This document shows, one piece after another, positions 17,787 to 27,176 of a stretch of 64,000 bases of DNA; position 1 is the stretch's first letter, and each line of letters opens with the position of its first letter. The notes beneath the pieces are model-generated. The model was not told the origin of the DNA. It worked only from the letters and a program-made list of their open reading frames with translations, and did no database searches. A program made the translations under genes and the position numbers. Source of the stretch: Prochlorococcus sp. AG-363-N16 (GTDB lineage: Bacteria > Cyanobacteriota > Cyanobacteriia > PCC-6307 > Cyanobiaceae). The stretch is taken from the NCBI GenBank assembly GCA_003280135.1, contig QCFW01000001.1:1-64000 (forward strand), read 5' to 3'.

Positions 17787-19148
17787 GTGAAAAATACTTT
17801 CGATTTAATTGTATTAGGTGCCGGTTCTGGAGGATTGGCAGCTGCAAAGAGGGCTGCAAAGTACGGCGCTAGAGTAGCAATTGTAGAAGGGGATTTAGTT
17901 GGTGGTACATGTGTAATTAGAGGTTGTGTGCCTAAAAAGCTTTTAGTATATGGATCTAAATATAATGAGTATTTAAGTAATGCAGAGAGTTTTGGGGTCC
18001 AGGTCTCTAATGTCAATTTTGACTTGGAAACCTTGTGGCGGAATGTTCGTAAAGAAGTTGAACGCTTGCATGAAATTCATATTGGATTGCTAGAAAAAGC
18101 AGGAATAACACTTTTTAATGGGTGGGCTTCTTTCTCTAGTCCTAATTCAGTTTGTATAAAAAAGACACAAGATCAGACGAATTTTCTCGAGATTAGTGCA
18201 AGAGATATATTGATAGCGGTAGGTGGTATTCCTGTAAGACCAAACATAATAGGCTCTTCCTTAGGGTTAGTTAGTGATCAGGTTTTTGAGAAGACAAAAT
18301 TTCCAAAGAAAATTGTAATCGTTGGAGCAGGCTTTATAGCCTGTGAGTTTGCTTGTATTTTTAATAACTTAGGTGTTGATGTAATACAGTTAGTCAGGGG
18401 TAGTAGATTATTAAAAGGATTTGATGAGGAACTTGCATTAGCTTTGCAAAGTCAAATGAATAGCAATGGAATTGAAATAAGGTTTAAAACAAGTGTTAAC
18501 TCAATTAAGGGTGAAATAGGAAATTTAAAAGTCATTCTTGAAGATAAAAATACTATTAATTGCTGTGAAACTCTTTTTGCAACTGGGCGAAGACCATTTA
18601 CGGAAAACTTAAATCTAAAAGTTGCTGGTGTAGAGACAGATGGAGCAACAATTAAGGTTGATAATTTAAATTTAACTAGTTCTCCAAATATTTATGCGAT
18701 TGGGGATGTAACAAACAATGTTAATTTAACACCAGTTGCTATAGAAGAAGGAAGGGTTCTTATAGATAGGCTTTATGGAAAACAAAGCAGAAAAATTAAT
18801 TATGATTTGATTCCTAAAGCAGTTTTCTCTCAACCTGAAATAGCCTCAATTGGATTGAGTGAAGCAGATGCTGTATCAAAATATGGGGAAAATAATATTA
18901 AGACTTATAGATCAACTTTTAGGCCAATGTCTCAATCTCTTGCTAAAAATAATAAACAATGTTTTCTGAAATTAATTGTTGAAAAATCAACTGATAAGAT
19001 TATTGGATGTCATATGGCTGGAGAAAACTCTGCAGAAGTTATTCAGATGGCATCCATTGCACTTTCGATGGGTGCGAAAAAGATAGATTTTGATAGAACA
19101 ATGGCTTTGCACCCTACTATTGCCGAGGAATTTGTTACAATGACTTAA
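17787..19148 (+). CDS. gor: Glutathione reductase
   Basis: This 453-aa FAD/NAD(P) disulphide oxidoreductase has the FAD-binding GAGSGGLAAAKRAAKYGA, the redox disulphide GGTCVIRGCVPKK, and a C-terminal ALHPTIAEEFVTM with the catalytic His-Glu pair. It keeps glutathione reduced with NADPH. The start is GTG at 17787; no in-frame ATG fits better. It is divergent from the GST-like gene. Confidence 0.93.
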   Translation: MKNTFDLIVLGAGSGGLAAAKRAAKYGARVAIVEGDLVGGTCVIRGCVPKKLLVYGSKYNEYLSNAESFGVQVSNVNFDLETLWRNVRKEVERLHEIHIGLLEKAGITLFNGWASFSSPNSVCIKKTQDQTNFLEISARDILIAVGGIPVRPNIIGSSLGLVSDQVFEKTKFPKKIVIVGAGFIACEFACIFNNLGVDVIQLVRGSRLLKGFDEELALALQSQMNSNGIEIRFKTSVNSIKGEIGNLKVILEDKNTINCCETLFATGRRPFTENLNLKVAGVETDGATIKVDNLNLTSSPNIYAIGDVTNNVNLTPVAIEEGRVLIDRLYGKQSRKINYDLIPKAVFSQPEIASIGLSEADAVSKYGENNIKTYRSTFRPMSQSLAKNNKQCFLKLIVEKSTDKIIGCHMAGENSAEVIQMASIALSMGAKKIDFDRTMALHPTIAEEFVTMT

Positions 19149-19150
19149 AC

Positions 19151-20242
19151 TTATTTAACGAATCTCCAATATTTAATAGTTTTAAATGAAATAATTATTA
19201 GAGATATTGGCAGAAAAATACATATAATAAAAACTCTAAGTTCTTCTTGATATGTAGATTGTGTTAAAGGTAAGATTTGATCTGTTAAGTAAAAAATATA
19301 AATAAATAAAAGCCAGGCCCCCTCTTTACGAGTTATTCTTCCTTTTGTCCAGAAGATTGGCAAGCAGGCAAGGGTAGCAAGAAACATAATTGGGAAATCT
19401 TTTTGAATTAACACTTGTTCGACATTAAGCCCTGCACTTCCTGAAAGGAGTCCACAACTTCCAAGTACTAATAGTTGATTTAATAAGCTACTTCCAATGA
19501 CATTACCAATAGCAAGATCTGTTCTTCCTCGAAATGCTGCAACTAATGATGTTATCAATTCAGGCATTGATGTGCCTGCAGAAACAATCGTTAAACCTAT
19601 GATTTCTTCTTTAACGTTATATGAGATAGCTAGAGATTTTGCGCCATTTATTAAAACTTCAGAGCCTAAGCCTAGTAATAGCACTCCAAAAAGAATTCCA
19701 AAAAAGGCTTTTAACAATCCATTGGATGCTATTTCTAGGCTTATTTCTGGTTCTGCTTCTTTGATACCCTTTGGCTCTTCCCGTGCAGTTCGTATTTCCC
19801 AAATTGTGTTAATCACCAGAGCAAATAAAAGGGCCATTCCAGATTGCCAAGTAATGGTTCCTGAAGATGCCATTCCCCAGACAGCAGCGGATACAGCTAG
19901 AAGAAGTGGGACATCTCGTCTTACTAGTCGACTCTCAACTTTTAAAGGCATCACAAGAGCACTACAACCTAGGACAACTAAAACATTAAAAATGTTGCTT
20001 CCTACAACATTACTTACTGCGATAGCATCAGAGTTCTTAAAGAAGGAGCCAACACTTACAAAAAGTTCAGGAGCACTTGTACCAAGTGAAACTATTGTTA
20101 GACCAATAACTAATTGAGGAATTCCAAAAATTATTGCCAGCGTTACTGAGCCTTGAACGAATAATTCCCCTCCTCCAAAAAGTAATACTATTCCTATAAT
20201 TATTTCCAAAATATTAGGAATTAATGGTGACATAAGATCCAA
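19151..20242 (-). CDS. CaCA family calcium/sodium (cation/proton) antiporter
   Basis: The 363-aa membrane protein has two inverted halves, each with the alpha-repeat: GTSAPELFVS in the first and GTSMPELITS in the second, the ion-binding sites of Na+/Ca2+ exchangers. About ten membrane segments are expected. It probably extrudes Ca2+ (or Na+) across the plasma membrane. It converges with gor almost end to end (2-base gap). Confidence 0.92.
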   Translation of the reverse strand: MDLMSPLIPNILEIIIGIVLLFGGGELFVQGSVTLAIIFGIPQLVIGLTIVSLGTSAPELFVSVGSFFKNSDAIAVSNVVGSNIFNVLVVLGCSALVMPLKVESRLVRRDVPLLLAVSAAVWGMASSGTITWQSGMALLFALVINTIWEIRTAREEPKGIKEAEPEISLEIASNGLLKAFFGILFGVLLLGLGSEVLINGAKSLAISYNVKEEIIGLTIVSAGTSMPELITSLVAAFRGRTDLAIGNVIGSSLLNQLLVLGSCGLLSGSAGLNVEQVLIQKDFPIMFLATLACLPIFWTKGRITRKEGAWLLFIYIFYLTDQILPLTQSTYQEELRVFIICIFLPISLIIISFKTIKYWRFVK

Positions 20243-20364
20243 GCTTTAACGATTTTTAGTTGTGGTGATACAGATTTTCAATCCAATGTGAATAAGCTGT
20301 TAACTTTAACAGTTGAGTAAGTTATTTTTATAGTACTTCTATTTAATCTAAATCTCTTACGATT

Positions 20365-21447
20365 TTGGATTCATTGGCTTTTAAAAAGAAACGTCTAATA
20401 ATTCGCCAACCCGACGATTGGCATTTACATCTTAGGGATGGAGATATCTTGAAATCAGTTATATCCCCTACAGCAAGGGTTTTTCATAGAGCTGTAGTAA
20501 TGCCAAATCTTGTTCCACCTATTTCAACTATTCAACAAGCTTTGGCTTATAGGGAAAGAATTTTGGAGGCTGTTCCTGAAGGTATCTCCTTTAGCCCTTT
20601 GATGACAGCATATTTATCTGATAAAACATCCCCAAAAATTTTGGAAGAAGGTTTTACAAAAGGAGTATTTTTTGCTGCAAAACTGTATCCACAAAATGCC
20701 ACTACTAATTCCAGCTTAGGTGTTAGTGATATTACTAAAATCAACTCTGTTCTTGAGACAATGGAAATAATTGGACTGCCACTGCTGATTCATGGTGAGG
20801 TCACTAATAGTGATGTAGATGTTTTTGATAGAGAAGCAGTCTTTATTGAACAGCACCTTGAGCCTTTATTAAACAAATTTCCCAAACTTAAAGTTGTGTT
20901 GGAGCACATTACCACTGAGACAGCAGTCCAGTACGTAGAGTCTAAATATCCGGCATTGGCAGCAACTATTACCCCACATCACTTGCACCTTAATAGAAAT
21001 GCAATGTTCATTAATGGATTCAGGAGCGACTTTTATTGTTTACCTATAGTAAAAAGAGAAAAGCATAGGGTCGCACTACGCTCGGCTGCAACAAGTGGGA
21101 AACCATGCTTTTTCTTAGGTACTGATTCTGCACCACATTTAAGAGCTGATAAGCAAAGTTCTTGTGGATGTGCAGGGATTTTTAATGCTCTTAATGCCAT
21201 AGAAAGTTATGCGCAGGTTTTTGATGAAGAAGGGGCACTTGATAAATTAGAAGCATTTTCTAGTGAATTTGGACCGAAATATTATGGACTTCCTCTTAAT
21301 GAACAAAAAATAACCCTAATAAAATCTCCTCATAAAGTCCCTTCAAAGTTCATATTGCAATCCAATCAGATTGAATCTGAATATATTGTTCCTTTTCATT
21401 CAGGTGAAACTCTTTCTTGGAGAGTCTCTGAAACAGAAAGGTTTTGA
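20365..21447 (+). CDS. pyrC: Dihydroorotase
   Basis: The 360-aa type II dihydroorotase has the metal motif QPDDWHLHLRDG, the carboxylated-lysine region AAKLYPQNATTNS, and TPHHLHLNRN. It closes carbamoyl-aspartate to dihydroorotate in pyrimidine synthesis. The start is TTG at 20365; the motif HxH lies so close to the N-terminus that no later start is possible and no ATG is in frame before it. Confidence 0.95.
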   Translation: MDSLAFKKKRLIIRQPDDWHLHLRDGDILKSVISPTARVFHRAVVMPNLVPPISTIQQALAYRERILEAVPEGISFSPLMTAYLSDKTSPKILEEGFTKGVFFAAKLYPQNATTNSSLGVSDITKINSVLETMEIIGLPLLIHGEVTNSDVDVFDREAVFIEQHLEPLLNKFPKLKVVLEHITTETAVQYVESKYPALAATITPHHLHLNRNAMFINGFRSDFYCLPIVKREKHRVALRSAATSGKPCFFLGTDSAPHLRADKQSSCGCAGIFNALNAIESYAQVFDEEGALDKLEAFSSEFGPKYYGLPLNEQKITLIKSPHKVPSKFILQSNQIESEYIVPFHSGETLSWRVSETERF

Positions 21448-21533
21448 TGGGAGCGGGGGGACTTGAACCCCCACAGCCTTTTACGACCTGCGGATTTTAA
21501 GTCCGCTGCGTCTACCGATTCCGCCACGCTCCC
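21448..21533 (-). tRNA. tRNA-Leu(UAA), intronless
   Basis: The minus strand begins GGGAGCGTGGCGGAATCGGT and folds as a class II tRNA with a long variable arm. The anticodon is TAA within GACTTAAAATCC. The T arm is GGGGGTTCAAGTCCCCC and the acceptor stem GGGAGCG/CGCTCCC with discriminator A. No CCA is encoded. It directly abuts the pyrC stop codon. Many cyanobacteria have a group I intron in this tRNA; there is none here. Confidence 0.95.
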
Positions 21534-21593
21534 TTGAAAAGATTGGCTGAATACCTTTAATCTGATATTAGGTACATAAGTGATCTTTTCATA

Positions 21594-21845
21594 GTGTCTT
21601 TCTTCGCCATAAACAGTCAAATCTCTCAAAACCCTTTACTTGTACTAGGAGTTTATGGGTTTTTAGGAGTTGTTTATCTTGTTTTAATACCATTATTTCT
21701 TTACTTTTGGATGAATACTCGTTGGAATTTCATGAGTAAAATCGAAAGATTATGTATATATGGTTTGGTTTTTCTATTTTTCCCAGGTTTAATTTTATTT
21801 GCTCCTTTTCTCAATTTGAGAATGAATGGACAGAGGGATGCTTGA
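21594..21845 (+). CDS. ndhL: NAD(P)H-quinone oxidoreductase subunit L
   Basis: The 83-aa protein has two transmembrane segments ([20 protein letters not shown] and [18 protein letters not shown]) as in NdhL, a thylakoid subunit specific to cyanobacterial and plastid NDH-1. It takes part in cyclic electron flow and respiration. The start is GTG at 21594. The gene order ndhL-DUF3007-trpA is conserved in picocyanobacteria. Confidence 0.88.
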   Translation: MSFFAINSQISQNPLLVLGVYGFLGVVYLVLIPLFLYFWMNTRWNFMSKIERLCIYGLVFLFFPGLILFAPFLNLRMNGQRDA

Positions 21846-21848
21846 CAC

Positions 21849-22172
21849 TTGACTAAAGGAAATGTTGTTTTTGCTGGGTTAATCGCTTTTCTGATTGGAG
21901 GATTAGGCTATTGGCTTTTCTTAGTGTTAGGACTTGATTCTCCTAGCGCAGGGATAGCTTCTGAAGCAATCCTGGTGCTATTGCTTTTAGGCTGGATCTC
22001 TTCTTATTTTTTGCGAGTAATACGCGGGAAAATGACGTTTATGGAACAACGGAAAAGATATAGAGAATCTTATGAGAAGGTTACTGAAAAAGCTCTAGAG
22101 AAAAAATTTGATTCAATGTCTGAAGAAGAACAGATCAGTTTAATCAAAGAGATTGAAATTGATAAACAATGA
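21849..22172 (+). CDS. DUF3007 membrane protein
   Basis: This 107-aa protein has two hydrophobic helices (VVFAGLIAFLIGGLGYWLF and a second around residues 33-54), then a charged tail with GKMTFMEQRKRYRESYEK. The family is cyanobacterial and uncharacterised. The start is TTG, 3 bases after the ndhL stop, so it is likely co-translated with ndhL. Confidence 0.8.
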   Translation: MTKGNVVFAGLIAFLIGGLGYWLFLVLGLDSPSAGIASEAILVLLLLGWISSYFLRVIRGKMTFMEQRKRYRESYEKVTEKALEKKFDSMSEEEQISLIKEIEIDKQ

Positions 22173-22224
22173 GTTTGCAGGCATTCTTTAATGGGTGTTC
22201 TTCTTTCCTGATTAAAGAATTTTA

Positions 22225-23067
22225 ATGACTGAAATTAGAGACTTCTTTCAAAGATTTTTCCAAACGGATTTTTCTAGGACTAAGAGAATAAAAAAATGTT
22301 TTGAAAAAGTTAACAGAGAAGGTCGCATTGCATTAATGCCTTTTGTTATGGCAGGTGACCCTGATTTAAAAACAACATCTGAGATATTACTTGCACTTCA
22401 AGAGTCTGGCGCAGATCTAATTGAACTAGGTATTCCATATAGTGATCCCCTTGCAGATGGACCAATTATTCAGTTAGCAGCCTCTCGAGCTCTTTCTGTA
22501 GGGACTTCTCCTAAGAAGGTTTTGTCGATGCTCAGTGATCTGCGTGGCAAGTTATCTATTCCAATAATTCTTTTTACTTATACTAATCCGCTATTAAGTA
22601 TAGGTATGGAAGAATTTTGTAAGCAAGCATCTAGAGCTGGAGCTGCTGGACTAGTTGTTCCTGACTTGCCCTTAGAAGAAGCAGATAAGTTGTCAAAGAT
22701 CGCATTGTCTAGAAATCTTGATTTAATTCTTTTAGTAGCACCTACTACACCTCAGCAAAGAATGAAAACTATCGCTGAAAAGACTAATGGATTTACTTAT
22801 TTAGTAAGTGTTACAGGCGTTACTGGAGAGCGAAGGAAACTAGATCAAAAACTTGCAACACTTATCAAACAATTAAAGGAAGTTAGTACAAAACCAGTAG
22901 CTGTTGGGTTTGGGATCTCTGAGCCTAAACATATTCATGAAGTTAGGGATATGGGCGCTGATGGTGCAATAGTTGGTAGTGCATTAGTTAAAAGAATATC
23001 TAACGCAGAGAAAGGAAAATGTGCTCTTGAGGCAGCAAGTTTTTGTAGAGAATTATATGATACTTAG
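22225..23067 (+). CDS. trpA: Tryptophan synthase alpha subunit
   Basis: The 280-aa TIM-barrel protein has [31 protein letters not shown] (catalytic Glu and Asp region), [10 protein letters not shown] and SVTGVTGER. It cleaves indole-3-glycerol phosphate to indole, which passes to the beta subunit. The ATG at 22225 gives a slightly long N-terminus; other starts within 30 codons are possible. Confidence 0.96.
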   Translation: MTEIRDFFQRFFQTDFSRTKRIKKCFEKVNREGRIALMPFVMAGDPDLKTTSEILLALQESGADLIELGIPYSDPLADGPIIQLAASRALSVGTSPKKVLSMLSDLRGKLSIPIILFTYTNPLLSIGMEEFCKQASRAGAAGLVVPDLPLEEADKLSKIALSRNLDLILLVAPTTPQQRMKTIAEKTNGFTYLVSVTGVTGERRKLDQKLATLIKQLKEVSTKPVAVGFGISEPKHIHEVRDMGADGAIVGSALVKRISNAEKGKCALEAASFCRELYDT

Positions 23068-23366
23068 TTTTGAGAAATTTGCCTTTAGTAGTATTTTATG
23101 TTGAATATACAAGACTAATTTAAAAATAAAAATTTTTTTAACAGCTATTCTTTTCAAGAAAAAAGATTAGCTTTTACGCAAAAATATTATTTAAAATAAT
23201 TTTATAGTATTTTTATAATGAATACTTTTTGACTTTAAAATTCGAAAAAAATATGACTTGAGCTTGCTTTAATACCTACTTTCTCTCCTTATACATAAAG
23301 TATTCTGTTATTGCATTAAGCTGCTAATTATATTATGTTGGCATTGTTATAATTGAATAATGATTT
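23068..23366. other. AT-rich spacer between trpA and the YciI-like gene
   Basis: About 300 bases with no coding frame I can support. It is very AT-rich with many T/A runs. It may carry the promoter of the YciI-like gene. I see no tRNA, hairpin terminator or repeat. Confidence 0.6.
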
Positions 23367-23636
23367 ATGGAAAAGTTTATTCTCTTTGGTACATATTGCG
23401 ATGACGCTATAAAAAAAAGGACTCCTTTTCGGTCTGAGCATTTAAAACGTCTTGCAGAACTTAAAGACAAAGGTATTCTTAAAACATTAGGTCCAACTAA
23501 GTGCAATAAATATGTTTTCGGTATTTTTGAAGGTGCAAATGCTAATCAAATAATTCAAATCGTAAAAGATGACATATATTGGAAAGAGAGAATATGGACT
23601 TCATTAGATATTCATCCTTGGGTCCAGGCATTTTGA
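23367..23636 (+). CDS. YciI-like protein
   Basis: The 89-aa protein resembles the YciI family (dimeric ferredoxin-like alpha/beta fold): RSEHLKRLAELKDKGILKTL is the typical His-containing helix and KDDIYWKERIWTSLDIHPW the C-terminal strand. No reaction is established for most members. Its 3' end overlaps the next, convergent gene by 25 bases. Confidence 0.75.
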   Translation: MEKFILFGTYCDDAIKKRTPFRSEHLKRLAELKDKGILKTLGPTKCNKYVFGIFEGANANQIIQIVKDDIYWKERIWTSLDIHPWVQAF

Positions 23637-23953
23637 GCTTGTTCCCATATCCACTTTGCAACCAGTTCATCTCCTCCTCTGCCAATAGCTTCCTCATAGC
23701 CACTCATAATCCCTATACCATTTTTTGCAATTTCAGCAATTAACTCCTGATTATCAATTCCATTTCTTTTTAGATCTTTTAACTTTAGTGTTTTGTTTCT
23801 TCTTATTATATTCCCACCATTTATATGACATCCTGCACAGTTCTTAATAAATATATCTTGACCTAAATTATTCTCTATACCAAAAACATCTTCAGGAAAC
23901 AATATAAGTAGAGCTATTAGCGAAAAGGTATAAAAAAATCTAATAAAAAACAT
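23612..23953 (-). CDS. Periplasmic/thylakoid-lumen cytochrome c (c6-like)
   Basis: This 113-aa protein has a signal peptide (FFYTFSLIALLILFPEDVFG) and one haem-binding motif CAGCH at residues 39-43. The axial Met is likely in GIMSGYEEAI. Size and pattern fit a class I cytochrome c of the c6/c6-like group found in cyanobacteria, an electron carrier near cytochrome b6f/PSI or in a separate redox role. It may be petJ-related, but the sequence differs from canonical c6, so I leave the symbol blank. Confidence 0.8.
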   Translation of the reverse strand: MFFIRFFYTFSLIALLILFPEDVFGIENNLGQDIFIKNCAGCHINGGNIIRRNKTLKLKDLKRNGIDNQELIAEIAKNGIGIMSGYEEAIGRGGDELVAKWIWEQAQNAWTQG

Positions 23954-23989
23954 TTTTTTAATCTAATTAATAGTAAGAATTAACTAAAG

Positions 23990-24304
23990 TTAATTATTGC
24001 AATCTTCTTTCATTTCTTCAAGAAGTAGATCAAGTTGACCAAACGGATCAGGGTCTTTCGAATCTTGCGAGGATGATTTATTTCCTGAATACCATTCATC
24101 TTCTACATCACAAAGTCTTTTCACCGCCTTTTGTAAGCCTCCTTGTATATAATCTTTTTTTAGTATGTTTACTAAGATAGGCATCCTTTCAGAATCGGCC
24201 TTAAGACTATGCTTCAGATCTTTTTGGGTTCTTTGGTGCTGCTTAAGCCAATCTTTTAGTAAGGAAGTAATTTCAGCTTCTATCTCTTCTGACCATTTAG
24301 CCAT
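23990..24304 (-). CDS. Hypothetical acidic helical protein
   Basis: I start at MAKWSEEIEAEITSLLKDW (104 aa); the track adds six upstream residues. The protein is helical, with LLKDWLKQHQRTQKDLKHSL and a Ser/Asp-rich C-terminal region ending LLLEEMKEDCNN. No function is recognised. Its start is 2 bases from the stop of the YkvA-like gene, so the two are co-transcribed. Confidence 0.7.
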   Translation of the reverse strand: MAKWSEEIEAEITSLLKDWLKQHQRTQKDLKHSLKADSERMPILVNILKKDYIQGGLQKAVKRLCDVEDEWYSGNKSSSQDSKDPDPFGQLDLLLEEMKEDCNN

Positions 24305-24306
24305 AA

Positions 24307-24672
24307 TTATAAAGGGAACCACTTGTCCAATTTGTATCTAGCTCTATTGCGAATCTCAGGAGTAATATTTCTACTCCAAAGACTTATTACGGCTGTTAAT
24401 GCAACAAGATCATCACTAAAGCCTGCAGCAGGTATGAAATCAGGAACCAAATCAATAGGCATAATTAGATAAGTAAGTGCAGCAAGAAGAGAAACCCTAG
24501 CTTGAGGAGGAGTTGCGGGATCAATAAGCATTTCAAATGCTTCTAAAGCAGGTTTTGCAATGATTCTTCCAGCTTTGATTAGGATCTTCTTTAAATGTCC
24601 TTCATCTATAACAGAGCTGTCAATAACCTCTGCTTCATAAACTTCTGTATTGTTGTTTTTATCCTTAGCCAT
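24307..24672 (-). CDS. YkvA/DUF1232 membrane protein
   Basis: The 121-aa protein contains the DUF1232 core YLIMPIDLVPDFIPAAGFSDD, a short membrane-associated motif. Function is unknown. It sits between a sigma-factor gene and the small acidic protein on the same strand. Confidence 0.85.
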   Translation of the reverse strand: MAKDKNNNTEVYEAEVIDSSVIDEGHLKKILIKAGRIIAKPALEAFEMLIDPATPPQARVSLLAALTYLIMPIDLVPDFIPAAGFSDDLVALTAVISLWSRNITPEIRNRARYKLDKWFPL

Positions 24673-24683
24673 TGGTTATAAGT

Positions 24684-25613
24684 TTAAGTTAAGGTCTCCA
24701 TATCAACTAAACCTGACTGGATACCAGCTTTTCTTAGTTTCCTAAGAGCTCTTTGAACAACTTGTCTGCAATACTCTCTGCTGCAATTCATATGTTCGGC
24801 AACTGTAGCTAAAGTTCGCCATTCATTAGTTCCATCAAGGCCAAACCTTAAGCTAACAATCGTTCTTTCTTTTGGCGTGAGATTAGCTTTATCTAAAAGA
24901 GACCAGGCAGAATCATTCCTTTCAGCTAATTCTGCAACTTCCATAGGAGGGATTTCTTCGCTAGGTAATACATCACCTAATTCAGAAGGGTCAGATTTTG
25001 ATTGAACAACTCCTTGCAAACTAACAGTGATACTTCTTAGTTCACATTCAAGTAATTCATCAACTTCTTGTTTGCTTAGATGCATTTGCTTAGCAATTAA
25101 ATCGGCAGAAGGAGGAAGACCATTCTCTTGCATTAAATAAGATTTTGCTGCTCTAAGCTTTGTTAGTTTCTCATTAATATTTACTGGAATTCTGATATTT
25201 CTACTTTGAGTTGATAGAGCTCTATTTAGCCCTTGTCGAATCCACCAGTATGCATAGGTGGAAAAACGATGTCCTCTTTTGGGGTCATATTTCTCTACGG
25301 CTCTAGTTAACCCAAGAGTTCCTTCTTGTATTAAGTCAAGTAAATCAAGTCCTTTTCCTTGATATTTCTTAGCAAGGTTAACTACAAGTCTTAGGTTAGA
25401 GGTAATCATATGATTTTTCGCCCGCTCACCTAAACGAATTGTTCTCTTTTCTATATCTGAATACTTGCATTCAGGCCCTGTCCCTCCAGCAAGATTGCAT
25501 CTCTCGGTTAAAGCAATCATTGCCTGAACCTTTCTGCCCATAGTGAGTTCTTCCTCAGGGGTTAAAAGGTGATGACGTCCAATTTCCCCAAGATAGTCAC
25601 TTAAAGAGCTCAC
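24684..25613 (-). CDS. Group 2 RNA polymerase sigma factor (sigma-70 family)
   Basis: The 309-aa protein has sigma region 1.2 (LSDYLGEIGRHHLLTPEEEL), region 2 (LDLLDLIQEGTLGLTRAVEKYDP then RFSTYAYWWIRQGLNRAL), regions 3 and 4 with the helix-turn-helix RTLATVAEHMNCSREYCRQ. It lacks a long region 1.1, as in group 2 sigma factors of cyanobacteria that replace SigA under stress or light changes. Which one of the SigB-E type it is cannot be said. Confidence 0.93.
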   Translation of the reverse strand: MSSLSDYLGEIGRHHLLTPEEELTMGRKVQAMIALTERCNLAGGTGPECKYSDIEKRTIRLGERAKNHMITSNLRLVVNLAKKYQGKGLDLLDLIQEGTLGLTRAVEKYDPKRGHRFSTYAYWWIRQGLNRALSTQSRNIRIPVNINEKLTKLRAAKSYLMQENGLPPSADLIAKQMHLSKQEVDELLECELRSITVSLQGVVQSKSDPSELGDVLPSEEIPPMEVAELAERNDSAWSLLDKANLTPKERTIVSLRFGLDGTNEWRTLATVAEHMNCSREYCRQVVQRALRKLRKAGIQSGLVDMETLT

Positions 25614-25844
25614 GATTTGTACCTCTTTTATTACTAAAATTTAGGTCGAAAGTTATAACTTGCTTATCTTGTAATGAAGAGTTTCGAATTCATTCTTTAT
25701 TCTTAACTAAATTTTCCACATCAGAAAGATGTTTTTCGCTGTTCGAAAAAGGCTTTTCAGCCTAAATACGTTTAAACAACTTTTTTATATTGTTTAATTT
25801 CCCTAACGTTAGTTTTGATTGTGAATTGGTAAATTCGTATTGTT

Positions 25845-26495
25845 TTAAGAGCGTCTTTCTGCAAGAACTTCCAATAGATCTCGCCAATCAACTTCTTGAT
25901 GCGCCAGCGCAACCTGTAGATGAAAAATTAGATCAGCAGCTTCATTAGCAATAGAGATTTTATCTTTGTCTTTACAGGCCATGACAAATTCTACAGCTTC
26001 TTCTCCAATCTTTTTAAGGATCTTATTGTCACCATCTTTTAAAAGAGAATTTGTATAGCTCTCGTCCTTAGGATTTAAACGTCTATCTTTGATAACTTTA
26101 AAGACTTCACTACATATATCAGAAGGTGGATGTTCTATAGACAAACCTGATGAGCTTTCTAATCCTTCTTGAAAAAAGCAACTCCTAGCACCTGTGTGAC
26201 AAGCTATAGAACCAATTTGTTTTATTGTTAAAAGTATTGTATCTGAATCACAGTCATACCTTATTTCTTTGAGCTTCTGGATATGCCCACTTGTTTCCCC
26301 TTTTTTCCAGAGTTGATGCCTTGATCTGCTCCAGTAATAAACTTCTTTAGTTTGGAGTGTTTTTATTATTGACTCTTGATTCATCCAGGCCATCATTAAT
26401 ACTGTCCCATCAAGCCAATCTTGTGCAATCGCTGGGATAAGACCGTTTTCGTTAAAACGAAGCTTGTCTAAAAAATCTTGAATTAGTGGCATCAT
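25845..26495 (-). CDS. hisIE: Bifunctional histidine synthesis enzyme HisIE
   Basis: The 216-aa protein fuses HisI (phosphoribosyl-AMP cyclohydrolase; YYWSRSRHQLWKKGETSG, IRYDCDSDTILL, ACHTGARSCF) with HisE (phosphoribosyl-ATP pyrophosphohydrolase; KIGEEAVEFVMACKDKDK, NEAADLIFHLQVAL). It does steps 2 and 3 of histidine synthesis after HisG. It starts with two consecutive Met codons; either could be used. Confidence 0.95.
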   Translation of the reverse strand: MMPLIQDFLDKLRFNENGLIPAIAQDWLDGTVLMMAWMNQESIIKTLQTKEVYYWSRSRHQLWKKGETSGHIQKLKEIRYDCDSDTILLTIKQIGSIACHTGARSCFFQEGLESSSGLSIEHPPSDICSEVFKVIKDRRLNPKDESYTNSLLKDGDNKILKKIGEEAVEFVMACKDKDKISIANEAADLIFHLQVALAHQEVDWRDLLEVLAERRS

Positions 26496-26560
26496 CTCTT
26501 TACTTTACAGAAAAGGTTTCCCTTTTGATCATCTATTTCTTCCCTTTATATATGTATTAG

Positions 26561-27031
26561 ATGTCTAATTCACTTTCCTACTATAGTTGCAGCAAGCATT
26601 TCCAAGGTTATCCATGTTGTCATAGGCAGTGGAAACATACTGGACATTGTCGATTTGTTCATGGATATAGCAGAAGCTTTACTTTTTGGTTTAGAGCAAA
26701 AGAATTAGATCAATATGGATTTGTTGTAGATTTTTCTGACTTGCATTTTTTGGAAGAGAAGTTAAGAAATCATTTTGATCATACTTTCTTGGTGAATTCT
26801 GATGACCCTTTGATTGAACATTGGGAAATCCTCCATAAGCAAGGTGCTCTAGATCTTCGAGTTATGGAAAATGTTGGGATGGAGTTTACTTCAAAGCTCG
26901 TTTGGGAGTGGGCGAATTCAATACTCTTAAAAAGAGATGAAGGTAGGACATGTTGTAATAGAGTAGAGGCAAGAGAAAATGATTTTAATTCAGCTTGCTT
27001 TGAGTCGATTCCAGAATGGTTTAGTGTATAA
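26561..27031 (+). CDS. 6-pyruvoyl-tetrahydropterin synthase / QueD family protein
   Basis: The 156-aa protein carries a PTPS-fold pattern: an N-terminal His/Cys region CSKHFQGYPCCHRQWKH, then CRFVHGYSRSFTFWF with the HGY metal ligand, and VVDFSDLHFLEEKLRNHFDH. QueD makes 6-carboxytetrahydropterin in queuosine synthesis; PTPS makes a pterin precursor. The N-terminal extra cysteines are unusual. Which substrate is used is uncertain. It is divergent from hisIE. Confidence 0.78.
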   Translation: MSNSLSYYSCSKHFQGYPCCHRQWKHTGHCRFVHGYSRSFTFWFRAKELDQYGFVVDFSDLHFLEEKLRNHFDHTFLVNSDDPLIEHWEILHKQGALDLRVMENVGMEFTSKLVWEWANSILLKRDEGRTCCNRVEARENDFNSACFESIPEWFSV

Positions 27032-27176
27032 GTAGGTGATCACAGACAAATTATTATTAGAGCTTTGTTTAGATAAAAGACTTTTTGTTTTTATAGTTGG
27101 GATGATTTTTGTTTAGAAGAAATCTTTCTTAGATGTTAGGTAGATATTTTAATTTGTATTGATTGGGAGTTGTTAC

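Noticed and set aside
19497-20117. 206-aa plus-strand ORF opposite the antiporter gene
   Set aside because: Shadow of the CaCA antiporter; it is Thr/Ser/Arg-rich and has no known motif.
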